Origin: a virus
Reading direction: 5' to 3' (one strand)
Virus record (IMG/VR): IMGVR_UViG_3300008108_000105
Coordinates: 1-44,304 of that record
Length of the DNA: 44,304 nucleotides
Below the pieces are notes generated by a model, which ran no database searches, was not told where the DNA came from, and was given only the letters and a program-made list of their open reading frames with translations. This document shows, piece by piece, positions 27,475 through 37,114 of the stretch (position 1 is its first letter; each line of letters begins with the position of its first letter). The translations under genes and the position numbers were made by a program.

Positions 27475-28218
27475 ATGTCAAATGTTTCATTCCCTACCGA
27501 AGTAATCGATTTACCAAGTAAGGGTAAGTTTTATCCAGAAGGTAGTCCACTCAGTAGTGGTCAAATAGAATTAAAATATATGACTGCAAAAGAAGAGGAT
27601 ATTTTAACTTCACAAAACCTCATTCAAAAGGGTGTTGTATTAGATAAGTTAATCGATAGTCTTATTGTTACAAAAGGTGTACACGGTGAAGATTTACTTT
27701 TGGGTGATATTAACGCGGTAATGGTAGCAAGTCGTATTATGGGATATGGAAAAGATTATCCAGTTACAGCAACATGTCCATCATGTTCAAATAGAGAAGA
27801 GTTGGATATAGACTTATCACAATTAGAAACAAAAGAAGTATCGGAACGTAATTTGTCAGTAACATTACCAGCTAGTAAGAAAACTATTAAAGTAAGATTA
27901 CTTACCCGTAAGATTGAAAAAGAAATTCAAAAAGAATTGGACGCTATGAAAAAAATAAAGTCCAATATAGATCCAGAAGTATCAACCAGACTACGTTATA
28001 TTATTGCCGAAGTGGATGGGGCATCTGACCAAAAAACTATTCGTGAAACGGTAGAAAATATGTTGGTTGCAGATACACGAGCACTTCGTGAATTCTACAA
28101 GTCGGTGACACCAGACGTAAAGTTTGAAGTATCACATACTTGCGAAAGTTGTAATCACGAAAGTACACTACCAATCACAATCGGCACGGACTTTTTTTGG
28201 CCTGACGCAAGAATATAG
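27475..28218 (+). CDS. 26: gp26-like baseplate/tail assembly protein (247 aa)
   Basis: Matches the T4 gp26-type baseplate protein family by pattern: an N-terminal VIDLPSKGKFYP segment, IELKYMTAKEEDILTS, KGVVLDKLIDSLI, LLLGDINAVMVASRIMGYGKDY, and two CxxC pairs (CPSC and CESC) that could form a zinc ribbon. T4 gp26 (208 aa) belongs to the baseplate hub assembly set; this version is somewhat longer. AAGGAG is 8 bases upstream of the ATG. It heads the tail operon. A T7 run near its 3' end (28192-28198) could allow +1 frameshifting into the next small frame, an arrangement reminiscent of tail assembly chaperones directly before a tape-measure gene. Confidence 0.83.
   Translation: MSNVSFPTEVIDLPSKGKFYPEGSPLSSGQIELKYMTAKEEDILTSQNLIQKGVVLDKLIDSLIVTKGVHGEDLLLGDINAVMVASRIMGYGKDYPVTATCPSCSNREELDIDLSQLETKEVSERNLSVTLPASKKTIKVRLLTRKIEKEIQKELDAMKKIKSNIDPEVSTRLRYIIAEVDGASDQKTIRETVENMLVADTRALREFYKSVTPDVKFEVSHTCESCNHESTLPITIGTDFFWPDARI
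28192..28198 (+). other. Candidate +1 ribosomal frameshift site (T7)
   Basis: Seven T residues are read as TTT TTT T in the gp26-like frame, nine codons before its stop. The +1 frame is open from about 28124, through the stop codon, into the small downstream protein. A +1 slip on TTT would keep Phe pairing and yield a fusion of about 307 residues. There is no direct proof; the downstream ATG at 28226 also has a weak AGG ribosome site. Confidence 0.3.
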
Positions 28219-28225
28219 GTTGAAC

Positions 28226-28399
28226 ATGCATAAGGTCATCTTTTCTATGGTGTATCATGGAAAAGGTGGATTTACCTTTCAAGATTTATATAATATGCCA
28301 GTGTTCTTGCGCGGCTTCTATTTGAAGGAAATGAATGACGCAGTAGAAAAAGCAAATGAAGAAATAGAAAAGGCTACGAAACGATCACCTCGTAAATGA
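28226..28399 (+). CDS. Small protein between gp26-like and tape measure, possible assembly chaperone part (57 aa)
   Basis: MHKVIFSMVYHGKGGFTFQDLYNMPVFLRGFY... then a Lys/Glu-rich helix. The start at 28226 is 8 bases after the preceding stop, with AGG at 28217-28219. The compact pattern F-S-M-x-Y-x-G-x-x-G-F-T-F...LYNMP resembles small proteins seen directly before tape measures in T4-like environmental phages. It may be made separately or as a frameshift extension of the upstream protein. Its position suggests help in folding or coating the tape measure. Confidence 0.6.
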   Translation: MHKVIFSMVYHGKGGFTFQDLYNMPVFLRGFYLKEMNDAVEKANEEIEKATKRSPRK

Positions 28400-28407
28400 G
28401 ATAATAG

Positions 28408-30945
28408 ATGGCTGTAGATCCTAATATGGAAAAAGCAAGTCTAGCAGCGGATGGACTTACTTCTGAATTAAATAATGTGGCTAGCGAAGCAAAAAAGTTT
28501 GCTACCACTATGAATGCCATAAACGAAAAAATAAAAAAGACTGCAAATTTAACACAGGAAGAACTTGAAGCTGCTGGTAATGATATAGGTAGAATGCGAA
28601 GAGATGCAGCAACACTTGGTCAAGCTTTTAAACGAGGAACGGTTCTTCTCAATGGTTTATTTGATGGTATAAAAGTTACTGACCAAACTGCAATAGCATT
28701 ATTTAATAAAAATGCAATAAGAGTTGGTTCTAATTTTAATACATTCGCTGCAAGATTACAAAGTATGCAAAATACTTTGGCAAATACTACTAATGAATTT
28801 AATAACGTTAGAAAGGGAATGGGTACTGTAGGGACGGCATTCCTTTATACTAGAACTGCGTTGTTTAGTGTAGGACAAGCATTTACACAATTACGGACAG
28901 CAGTTTTTGGATTACAAAAACAAGTAGGTACAACATTTGGGTCCGCTTTAAATGTTGGTGTAGGTGCATTTACTAACCAAATTACTTCATTTTTTTCTGG
29001 TGGTCCACCACTAACCTTTCAAGAAAGTGTTGATGCGATAAATGCATTTCAAAGAGAATTTGGTGGTATATTAACAAGAGGTGAAGCTCAAAAGATAGCA
29101 CAAGCTTCCAAAGCATTAGGTATAAGTTCCGCTACTTTCTTACAAGCACAACGTTCATTTTTAGTAGTTGGTGGGGAAGCAACCAAAAATACATTTATTG
29201 GGCAATTTAGAGCAGCAGGTTTAACGGCAGCAAACGCACTAGAATTCGCAGCAAAAAATGCAAATTTAGTTGCAATAGCTGGTACCAAGTATGCAGCAGC
29301 TCTAGCACAGGCAGCAGCAAACGCACAACGTATTGGTGTTGGATTGGATAGAACCGAAGCATTAGCTGACGGTATAGTTGGTAATTTTGAAGGAGCACTA
29401 GAACGGTTCTCTGAACTTCGAGCAATGGGTGTTGAAGTTGATTTTAATAGACTAGCTGCTGTTGCTGGAACAGGTACACCACAAGAAGTATTATCTGAAT
29501 TACAAAGCCAACTTGGTGGAAACCAACAGTTATTAGCAGAATTACAACGTAATCGTTTCTTAAAAGTTGCACTGGAACAAGATTTAGGTCTTAATGTTGC
29601 AGAAATCACAAGATTGGCTGCTGGTGGTGGTGCTGTGGCAACAGAGCAAACGCAAGAAGAAAAAGATAGAACTACACGAGATAAAATATTAGAACGTGTA
29701 GGAACCGTTGCAAACTTTTTAGCAGCACTGATTGCAGTAATACCAGCTCAAACAGTAGCTACTGCACTTAATACGAAAGCTTTATTGGCTAAAAAAGTCT
29801 TGGGGGTAGCTGAAAAACCACAAATAGCAGCAACTACAGCACCAACATCATTACCTAGACAACAAGAACGATTAGCATTACCAGCACCTAAATCAGACAG
29901 AACTTTTTATCAAGGTGGACAAACACCACCAATACCAGGAAGACCTGGTATACCTGCCGGTAGAGTACCACCTGCGACGACATCTGGTGTACGTGGATTA
30001 TTACCAGCATCAACAACAGCAGTGGCTGGACAGACACAACAACAATTACAAAATCAACTTAGTGTTAGACTGGCGGAAACAACTAGAATTGCCGCCAATT
30101 TACAATCACAAGGATTGAGTACAGCCGCCGCAGCGCAAAAAGCATTAGCAATACAAGCAAGTCAACCAGGTACAGTTGCATTAGCAGCTAGCATGAGACA
30201 ATCGAACCCAGATATGCCAGCATCACAAGCGTTGGCACTTGCTCGGGGACAATCTGCAATACCAACGCAACAAATAGCGACTACATCAACACAAATGACA
30301 CGAGCAGTTGCAGCACCAACAGTAGCGGCTGGAGGTGGAATGTTTGGTAATGCTATGGCAGGTGCCGGCGGTGGAGCAGCGGTTACAGGAGCTGGTGTAC
30401 TTGGAGGTGCTGTTGCAGGTATAAGTGAATTCCAACAAACAAAAAGTATTAAACGAGCAATCGCAGCAACACTGATTGGAATAGTCACATCGGTATTGGC
30501 AACACTATTAATTGGAATGATACCAGGTGCACAATTGGTAGCTCCAATAGTTGGTGGTATGATAGGTAGTGCAGTTACTCCGATGTTAACAAGTTTCTTT
30601 ATGGGTTCTGCAAAGGCGGCCGGTGGATTAATTACAGGTCCAGGTACCGCAACAAGTGATAATATATTGACACCAACATCACCAGGTGAATACGTGGTGA
30701 ATGCAAAGGCAACTAAGGCATACGGTGCCGATATGTTGGATAATATTAACAAAGGAACATTCACACCAACACAAACACCATCGGTTAACAATGTGGTTAA
30801 TGTCAATATGGATAAGATGGAAGCTAAATTAGACAAGTTAGCAGCGGCATTCTCAAATATGAAGATTGATATGGACGGAAATACAGTTGGACGGGTTTCA
30901 TTAAACGCACGGTCACCACTTGACCGTCTAGCTGTGGTGGGTTAA
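28408..30945 (+). CDS. Tail tape measure protein (845 aa)
   Basis: Determines tail length and is ejected with DNA. The first ~110 residues are helical and charged, consistent with a coiled coil. The middle is Ala/Gln-rich helix (for example AGTKYAAALAQAAANAQRIG). Hydrophobic segments lie at about 635-665 (GAAVTGAGVLGGAVAG) and 685-725 (LIGIVTSVLATLLIG then LVAPIVGGMIGSAV) and could insert in the host membrane. GGLITGPGTATSDNI followed by SPGEYVVNAKAT is a C-terminal signature of many tape measures. T4 gp29 is 590 aa, so a longer tail or extra domains are implied. It sits directly after the gp26-like/small protein pair and before baseplate genes. Confidence 0.87.
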   Translation: MAVDPNMEKASLAADGLTSELNNVASEAKKFATTMNAINEKIKKTANLTQEELEAAGNDIGRMRRDAATLGQAFKRGTVLLNGLFDGIKVTDQTAIALFNKNAIRVGSNFNTFAARLQSMQNTLANTTNEFNNVRKGMGTVGTAFLYTRTALFSVGQAFTQLRTAVFGLQKQVGTTFGSALNVGVGAFTNQITSFFSGGPPLTFQESVDAINAFQREFGGILTRGEAQKIAQASKALGISSATFLQAQRSFLVVGGEATKNTFIGQFRAAGLTAANALEFAAKNANLVAIAGTKYAAALAQAAANAQRIGVGLDRTEALADGIVGNFEGALERFSELRAMGVEVDFNRLAAVAGTGTPQEVLSELQSQLGGNQQLLAELQRNRFLKVALEQDLGLNVAEITRLAAGGGAVATEQTQEEKDRTTRDKILERVGTVANFLAALIAVIPAQTVATALNTKALLAKKVLGVAEKPQIAATTAPTSLPRQQERLALPAPKSDRTFYQGGQTPPIPGRPGIPAGRVPPATTSGVRGLLPASTTAVAGQTQQQLQNQLSVRLAETTRIAANLQSQGLSTAAAAQKALAIQASQPGTVALAASMRQSNPDMPASQALALARGQSAIPTQQIATTSTQMTRAVAAPTVAAGGGMFGNAMAGAGGGAAVTGAGVLGGAVAGISEFQQTKSIKRAIAATLIGIVTSVLATLLIGMIPGAQLVAPIVGGMIGSAVTPMLTSFFMGSAKAAGGLITGPGTATSDNILTPTSPGEYVVNAKATKAYGADMLDNINKGTFTPTQTPSVNNVVNVNMDKMEAKLDKLAAAFSNMKIDMDGNTVGRVSLNARSPLDRLAVVG

Positions 30946-30948
30946 TAT

Positions 30949-33057
30949 ATGGCAAAGATATTTAGTACTATCGCTAAAACCACAAAAACTTTATCCGAAA
31001 GATACGCGGACTCCGTTGTGAATAATGAATTTACAACATTTAAGTCATTACGTGGTACAGTAAGTGGAGATTTAGTACCTTCACGATTATTGATTACGAA
31101 TCGTCCGAAAAAGGTATACGACGATTATACAGATCCTAGATTAACATCTATTCCGTTAGTCAAAGAGTATCAAGAAAGTCAATTGATAACAAAAGCATTG
31201 ATAACTAGATCTAGACGTACTGCATTCTACGAAGCGTTCAGAAGTACAAGTTCAAATCAAACAGCTACGAACCCAGCAAGAAATGATACTCTTGTAGAAA
31301 TTAAACCGTACTCCCAGAACGGTGAAAATGAAACATACGTAATAGACACCAGTAGAATGTTGCAAAATTCACAATCATTACCACTGGTATCCGGTCCACG
31401 TGATATTCAGAGAATGAACAGATACTTCAGAACATCAGATGGTCAAAATTTTAAGGTATTTCAACAATTACTGCAAGCAGGTAATACCTTCGGTCAGTCT
31501 CGGTCATACAACCCAGCATCAGTAGAAAATATGGTGCTGAATTACAATAATGCAAATCTACTAAACCCACTAAATCGTGTATCACGATTGATAGAGGGAA
31601 CAGCAATACGAGATAGTAGATTACAAGGTAGATTACAAAAGGAAACTGTAATTAATGTACAAACAAAATTACCATTAAAGTTCGTTGGTGGATCACAACC
31701 ATCGCAACAAAGTGGATTTACTGGAGCATTAAATAGTGCGTTTGGTGCATATGTTCAAAATAGAATTAATCAAGTTAATTTCAATATTGGTGGTCGTACA
31801 TTTAATGTTGGTCAAGTAGGAAACGCATTAAACGCACTCACTACAGCACAACAAGCACTTGGTGCAGCATTCAGTATAAATGATGCAACTCTAGTAAAAG
31901 ACCAAACAGCATATGATGCACTGTATTTAAATAATTTATGGCCATTAATGAAGGAAAACGATGGTACAGTTAAAAATTTTCAAGGACCACAAGGTTCACG
32001 ACAAGCATATCTTGATAGAGCAAGAGCAGCAGTACAAAAAACAAACTTTACAAGTATCAATAGCGGTCTAGGAAATGCATTAAAAGATTATCCAACTGAT
32101 GACTATAGAAGTTCTGCGGACTACACAGAAACATTACGTTCTGTTAGTAGAGGGACGCCACGTGGAAGTAATCTTACAAGTGCAAGATATACAAAAGACG
32201 TATTCAATTTAATTGATGACAAACGTATAACAAAACTTTCTGATTTACAAACTGCTGGTGATCCATCAACAGAAAAAGATTATGTTATGTTTAAAATTGC
32301 AGTACCAGGTGTACCAGAATTAGCAAATGGAATAAAGTTCAGAGCATTTATTAGTGATTTGAATCACAACGCACGTGGTCAATACGAAGAAGTTAAGTAT
32401 GTCGGCAGACCAGAAAGATTTATAACGTATAAGGGTATGAACAGAAATGCGACATTCTCTATGTATCTTGTCGCATTTAGTGAAGCAGAATTAAATGGTA
32501 TATGGGCTAGAGCAGATATGTTAAATAAGTTAGTGTTTCCTATAAAAGATGCTGGTGGATTTATGGTAGCACCACTAGTAAAACTAACAATTGGAAACGT
32601 ATTTGTAGACCAACCAGGATATGTAGAAAACGTTGATATGAAGTTGACCGACATTCCATGGGATATTGACCAAGAACTTCCTATGGCAATCCAGTTGACT
32701 ATGGCATTCAACGTAATAGAAAATTCATTTATTACACAACAAGCTAACAGTGCAGAACTATTCAACTACGCTGCATTGAACGCATTACAACGTGCAAATC
32801 CACAAAACGGAACGGGTGTACAATCGGCACAACAAGCTGGTGGTGCGGTAGCACAAGCAACGCAGCCAGCAGGAGTGGGTACAGGAATATCACAAGTAGA
32901 CACTACTAGTAGAATACGAGCAGATGAAATAAGATACAACCCCAACTATTCTGAGCAAGTGACATCTACAAATCCATTATTGGAATACCAACAAAGAATT
33001 CAAAGACAATTACGAGTACCACGCATTGGTTCGACAACCTCAACAGCTGGACGATAA
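30949..33057 (+). CDS. Baseplate/tail-tube-associated structural protein (702 aa)
   Basis: The C-terminal region (about 440-590) has the pattern YVGRPERFITYKGMNRNATFSMYLVAFSE ... FMVAPLVKLTIGNVF ... PGYVENVDMKLTDIPWDI ... ELPMAIQLTMAFNVI. This is characteristic of myovirus tail initiator/baseplate proteins that cap the tube (role of T4 gp48/gp54). The N-terminal 430 residues are Asn/Gln-rich and less diagnostic. It begins at a TAATATG junction with the tape measure gene and is three bases from the LysM-like gene, so the four genes are co-translated. Exact T4 equivalence is inferred. Confidence 0.7.
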   Translation: MAKIFSTIAKTTKTLSERYADSVVNNEFTTFKSLRGTVSGDLVPSRLLITNRPKKVYDDYTDPRLTSIPLVKEYQESQLITKALITRSRRTAFYEAFRSTSSNQTATNPARNDTLVEIKPYSQNGENETYVIDTSRMLQNSQSLPLVSGPRDIQRMNRYFRTSDGQNFKVFQQLLQAGNTFGQSRSYNPASVENMVLNYNNANLLNPLNRVSRLIEGTAIRDSRLQGRLQKETVINVQTKLPLKFVGGSQPSQQSGFTGALNSAFGAYVQNRINQVNFNIGGRTFNVGQVGNALNALTTAQQALGAAFSINDATLVKDQTAYDALYLNNLWPLMKENDGTVKNFQGPQGSRQAYLDRARAAVQKTNFTSINSGLGNALKDYPTDDYRSSADYTETLRSVSRGTPRGSNLTSARYTKDVFNLIDDKRITKLSDLQTAGDPSTEKDYVMFKIAVPGVPELANGIKFRAFISDLNHNARGQYEEVKYVGRPERFITYKGMNRNATFSMYLVAFSEAELNGIWARADMLNKLVFPIKDAGGFMVAPLVKLTIGNVFVDQPGYVENVDMKLTDIPWDIDQELPMAIQLTMAFNVIENSFITQQANSAELFNYAALNALQRANPQNGTGVQSAQQAGGAVAQATQPAGVGTGISQVDTTSRIRADEIRYNPNYSEQVTSTNPLLEYQQRIQRQLRVPRIGSTTSTAGR

Positions 33058-33060
33058 CAT

Positions 33061-33333
33061 ATGATATTCAGATATCTAGAAGATTTTGAAGTATTAACAA
33101 CCCGAGATGGTAGAAGATATTACCAAACTGGGATTACAAATATTATACCACCTGATATTTTTGAATATACGATAATCGCACAAGATGGAGATCGTCTTGA
33201 CACACTAGCAGCACGTTATTACGGGGACGCTTCAAAATGGTGGATTATCGCAAAAGCGAACAACTTAGTTAACGGTACGTTTTTCTTAAAGGGTGGAACA
33301 CAATTAGTTATACCATCAGCAGGTCTACAATAA
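33061..33333 (+). CDS. LysM-like small baseplate protein (90 aa)
   Basis: Residues about 44-88 (GDRLDTLAARYYGDASKWWIIAKANN...GTQLVIP) form a LysM-like fold as in phage tail protein X and the LysM part of T4 gp53. The N-terminus FRYLEDFEVLTTRDGRRYYQT is typical of such wedge proteins. It is packed three bases from both neighbours. The likely role is a baseplate wedge or hub joint rather than peptidoglycan binding outside the virion. Confidence 0.78.
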   Translation: MIFRYLEDFEVLTTRDGRRYYQTGITNIIPPDIFEYTIIAQDGDRLDTLAARYYGDASKWWIIAKANNLVNGTFFLKGGTQLVIPSAGLQ

Positions 33334-33336
33334 TCT

Positions 33337-35892
33337 ATGGCACTAAACCCAGTAGAAACATTAAATGTATTTGACAAAGACTTACGAACAGAATTAAGAA
33401 ATCGTTCGTTTAGTAAAAATTTGGTGCGTATTAGAACACCATTTTTACGGTTCACCACTGCTACCGATATGTCAAACATTGATAATGCTGGGTCATTGGG
33501 ACCAACATTTGGTGCATATAAGGATTGTAGATTTTTTACTTTAGGATTGCATGGATGGGATAATAAAAATTATTCTGCAGCAGATTTATATGGCACACAA
33601 TCTGACAAAGGATTGATTATCGGTACAACATATAAACAGTCTGATACTGGTGGTGAACAACGATTGATGTATACCCAAACCACCAAAGACACAGCAGCAC
33701 AAAATTTTCCACCACCAGGTATAACAAGTGCGACTGTAGAACGTTTGCGCAATGGAAACGTATTAAAATTTACTCTTGAAATTCAATGTTATACCCAAGA
33801 GCAGTTGGAAATTTTAGACGCTGTGTGTTTTATTCCCGGAATGACTTCTATATTGGAATGGGGAACTATACATTCTACTACAGATACAGTAGAAGAACTA
33901 ACTACTCTGGATTTCAAAAGAACCGGAGTAGAAACCGATATAAGGTTAGCGATTGCCGATTCAAGACAAAGCTTTATAGACAAGTGGTGTAAACCAAATA
34001 AGTTTAATTATGATTTTGCCGTAGCAAATATTGCAAATGTAAAAACAAGTTTACAAAATGATGTCTACAAAATCACCGTGGTAGCATACGGTAGAGCAGA
34101 TAATTTATTGTACATCTCTGCGTATTCAACATCAAATCCACTTGACCCAAATCAAGTTAACGCCGATCAAGCGGTAGTCAAGTCTGTATCAGAATATTTT
34201 AGAATAAATGGTCCGTTCTCTACATACTTGAAAGACAACGTTAATAATACGGCTGGAAACATAATACGATTTTATGACCCCATAGACAGAGCAGCACAAC
34301 CAGGAACAGATGTTCCATCGTCTGCTGATTCTGGGACTACTAACGATTTGGGATTGGAAGATTCGTATTTTATAAGTTTTGGACACTTTGTAGACGAAAT
34401 TTTGAATAGACAGGTTGTGTCTATTATTAACTCTGCTACAAATGGTGAAGCACAACTATCTAATTTGGTATCTCCACTAATTGATGGAACTGATGTTATC
34501 GTTGTTGGATTTAATGAATATCTACGGTCAACAAATCCAGAAACAATGATTATCTTCAACGAAGCTGCTATAGCTAAAGCAAATAGAAGAACTACAAATG
34601 AAGCACAGCAATCTGGACTTATCAATCAATTACAAAGAAGTGATGGTAATGGTTCGTGGAGTTATAATAACAGAACTCTTGTTGGAGATACAAGTTTACT
34701 TGGAGCAGGTGGTGCAGCTGGTAATGCAGAACGTGAGGGAACTTATAGCGCGTTACAAAGTAGAAAATTTGGATCAAACGTAATTACGGAAAGTGGTATA
34801 ACTTCACTAGCGACGGGTGTATGGTTGAATAGTAAAGGAATACAATCAGTGTTTTTGAACGCAAGAACTATTATGGAAGGACTAGAAGCACTCCTTCGTA
34901 ATATCAACGCAGCAACAGAAAATTACTGGGATTTGAAGTTATTTTATGATGACGACAGACAACAATTTCGTATCTTGGATGATAACGCAAGAACAATAGC
35001 TATTAATTCAGAAGATAAAATCTATGAGTTCAATAAAAAATTATTAAGCACAGATGTAGTAAATGACAAAGGACAACCAGACATTTTGGGTCCTGATGTG
35101 TTGGATATACAGGTAAGTACCGATTATCCAAAAATGTTGTTCTCGCAATTAGCGGTGTCGGGAATCAACGGTGGTAATTTAATAACTGCTCCTGAACGTA
35201 GAGATGCAGACTTTGTAAACAATAAAGGACTCACCGATATATTTGCTAGAACGAATAAACCACAATCTGGTGTCGAAACTAGCACACCACCAGCATATCC
35301 TCCTGGGGGATTGAGTACAACAGATATAGCGAAAACTTTATCTGGTCAATTATTAGGAGATGCGAGTGGAACAGAAAATATATCTGGCTTACTTGCACCA
35401 TTTAGTGTTGCTGGAGCACAGGGTGTACCACCACAAGTTGCACAATTTATTACAACAATATTCAATAATAGACAATTTTTAACAGTACAGCAAGCTAGAG
35501 CTTATCGTTCTACATTTGAACGATTTAGAAGAGATTCTTTAATAACCGAGGCACAAGCAGCAGCTATAACCGCACTATTCGCTTACAGAACAAAAGCATT
35601 GATTGAACGTGAAAAAAATAGAGAAAAAGCTGAGTGGGGTTCAAGTTTTTATGCATGGAATCGTGATTATGCAGATGCAAGAATAGCTGCTCGTGCACGT
35701 ATTATAGTAGAAAATAAAATTGAAGAATCAAAACAATATTTTAGAAATAAAATTGATGCTATAACCAAAACACAAAGAGAAGCGGTTGCGGCAGCTCAAC
35801 AACAAATAGATGCGCAAAAACCACAACCAGAAATAGTAGGAGTACCAGGAAGAACAGGTCCAGGTGCCATAGCTGCACGAGGGGGACTGTAA
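33337..35892 (+). CDS. Large baseplate structural protein (851 aa)
   Basis: Large acidic/Asn-rich protein with recognisable segments FFTLGLHGWDNKNYSAADLYG, VLKFTLEIQCYTQEQLEILDAV and GMTSILEWG in the first 180 residues. The C-terminus (about 740-830) is a long charged Ala-rich helix (RTKALIEREKNREKAEWGSSFYAWNRDYADARIAARARI), a probable coiled coil. Its neighbours are a LysM-like wedge protein and a muralytic hub-like protein, which places it in the baseplate. I do not recognise a T4 counterpart with confidence. Confidence 0.65.
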   Translation: MALNPVETLNVFDKDLRTELRNRSFSKNLVRIRTPFLRFTTATDMSNIDNAGSLGPTFGAYKDCRFFTLGLHGWDNKNYSAADLYGTQSDKGLIIGTTYKQSDTGGEQRLMYTQTTKDTAAQNFPPPGITSATVERLRNGNVLKFTLEIQCYTQEQLEILDAVCFIPGMTSILEWGTIHSTTDTVEELTTLDFKRTGVETDIRLAIADSRQSFIDKWCKPNKFNYDFAVANIANVKTSLQNDVYKITVVAYGRADNLLYISAYSTSNPLDPNQVNADQAVVKSVSEYFRINGPFSTYLKDNVNNTAGNIIRFYDPIDRAAQPGTDVPSSADSGTTNDLGLEDSYFISFGHFVDEILNRQVVSIINSATNGEAQLSNLVSPLIDGTDVIVVGFNEYLRSTNPETMIIFNEAAIAKANRRTTNEAQQSGLINQLQRSDGNGSWSYNNRTLVGDTSLLGAGGAAGNAEREGTYSALQSRKFGSNVITESGITSLATGVWLNSKGIQSVFLNARTIMEGLEALLRNINAATENYWDLKLFYDDDRQQFRILDDNARTIAINSEDKIYEFNKKLLSTDVVNDKGQPDILGPDVLDIQVSTDYPKMLFSQLAVSGINGGNLITAPERRDADFVNNKGLTDIFARTNKPQSGVETSTPPAYPPGGLSTTDIAKTLSGQLLGDASGTENISGLLAPFSVAGAQGVPPQVAQFITTIFNNRQFLTVQQARAYRSTFERFRRDSLITEAQAAAITALFAYRTKALIEREKNREKAEWGSSFYAWNRDYADARIAARARIIVENKIEESKQYFRNKIDAITKTQREAVAAAQQQIDAQKPQPEIVGVPGRTGPGAIAARGGL

Positions 35893-35893
35893 T

Positions 35894-37111
35894 ATGGCAG
35901 ATGCAGACAAGAAAATAGTAAAAGTACTTAAGGTAGGCGTTGGATATAACATCGTGCAGTACGATGATAACACAACTGCACGGCGTACAGGTACGTTTGC
36001 CGCAAGAAATAATAATCCTGGTAATTTAGAAAATGGGTCTTTTGCTAGAAGTATGGGGGCATTAGATTTAAGTCAAGCCGAAATAGATAGAACTGGACAA
36101 CAACCCCCACCAGGTGGAAATCCACCTGAACGATTTGCTATTTTTCCTACTTATGCGATGGGTCGTGAAGCAAAAAGAAAATTGCTATTTGAAGGGTCAA
36201 GATATAAAGATAAGACCATTAGTGTTGCATTGAGCACATACGCACCACCCAGTGAAAATAATACACAAAATTACATTAATACAGTAGTAAGAGCTTTAAA
36301 CCCAGCAACACCAGCAATTACCCAAGATACACTAATGAATACGTTGACCGAACAACAACGTATAAGATTTATTGATGCCGTGGAAGCGGTTGAAGGTGGT
36401 AGACGAGGACCAACGGGGTCAACACCAACAGCATATACACCTGGAGCTAGTACACCGTTTAATCCAGATGCAGCTATAGATTCATATATGCTAAAAACAT
36501 ATACACAACCATTGAAACAAGAATTTTCAAGAGACACCGATGTTGTAAAATTAGCAGACGATGTACGGGGTGGTAATACATTTGTTAGTTTTGATAAAAA
36601 ACCATATAGAGATTGGTTAAAAAATACAAACAAACTATATAGCGATTCACAGTTAGATGGAGAATTGGCTCTTCTTAATCTTGCGGCGGAAGCAAATCTG
36701 TCTCTTCAAGCGGAAGCAAAGTCTAATTTAGCAAAGGTAGATAATTTAATACCAGCAGAAGCAGCATTTTTAATACAACGAAACTTGTTTGAATTACAAC
36801 CAGACCTTATGAGACAACAAATGTCTGCAAACGCTGGGTCTGGAAATAGAGAGGTAGATTATTCACACGCGTGGAGAGCACCAGGTAAATTGGCAATCAC
36901 AGCCGATATTACGATACCTGGTGCATCTGGGTTCCGTATTGGACAAATATTCTGGGTTGGTAGAACATATGAGCATTACAAAAAGTTTGGTGCATTCCAA
37001 CTATTCGGACTAACAGAAAATATTACTATTGGAAGAGGATGGAACACAACAATTCATTCTAGGTTCAATGCGATGCCAACAGGTAAAGTTAAAAATTTAA
37101 AATCGGAATAA
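35894..37111 (+). CDS. Baseplate hub-like protein with N-terminal muralytic domain (405 aa)
   Basis: Residues about 35-140 contain RNNNPGNLENGSF ... FAIFPTYAMGREAKRKLL ... ISVALSTYAPPSENNTQNY. This is the pattern of the P5-type/lytic transglycosylase-like domain (RNNNPGNI...F..F....G.RA...APxxENxTxxY) used by phages to locally digest peptidoglycan. The C-terminal ~70 residues (FRIGQIFWVGRTYEHYKKFGAFQLFGLTENI...GWNTTI) look like a hub or gp27-type domain. It may thus fill the role of T4 gp5, fusing cell-wall cleavage to the hub. Ribosome site GAGGGGG upstream. The link to gp5 is inferred from function, not sequence identity. Confidence 0.72.
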   Translation: MADADKKIVKVLKVGVGYNIVQYDDNTTARRTGTFAARNNNPGNLENGSFARSMGALDLSQAEIDRTGQQPPPGGNPPERFAIFPTYAMGREAKRKLLFEGSRYKDKTISVALSTYAPPSENNTQNYINTVVRALNPATPAITQDTLMNTLTEQQRIRFIDAVEAVEGGRRGPTGSTPTAYTPGASTPFNPDAAIDSYMLKTYTQPLKQEFSRDTDVVKLADDVRGGNTFVSFDKKPYRDWLKNTNKLYSDSQLDGELALLNLAAEANLSLQAEAKSNLAKVDNLIPAEAAFLIQRNLFELQPDLMRQQMSANAGSGNREVDYSHAWRAPGKLAITADITIPGASGFRIGQIFWVGRTYEHYKKFGAFQLFGLTENITIGRGWNTTIHSRFNAMPTGKVKNLKSE

Positions 37112-37114
37112 TAC

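Noticed and set aside
28226-28399. Assignment of the 57-aa protein as T4 gp51.
   Set aside because: T4 gp51 is about 249 residues and no specific similarity is visible; only position is comparable.
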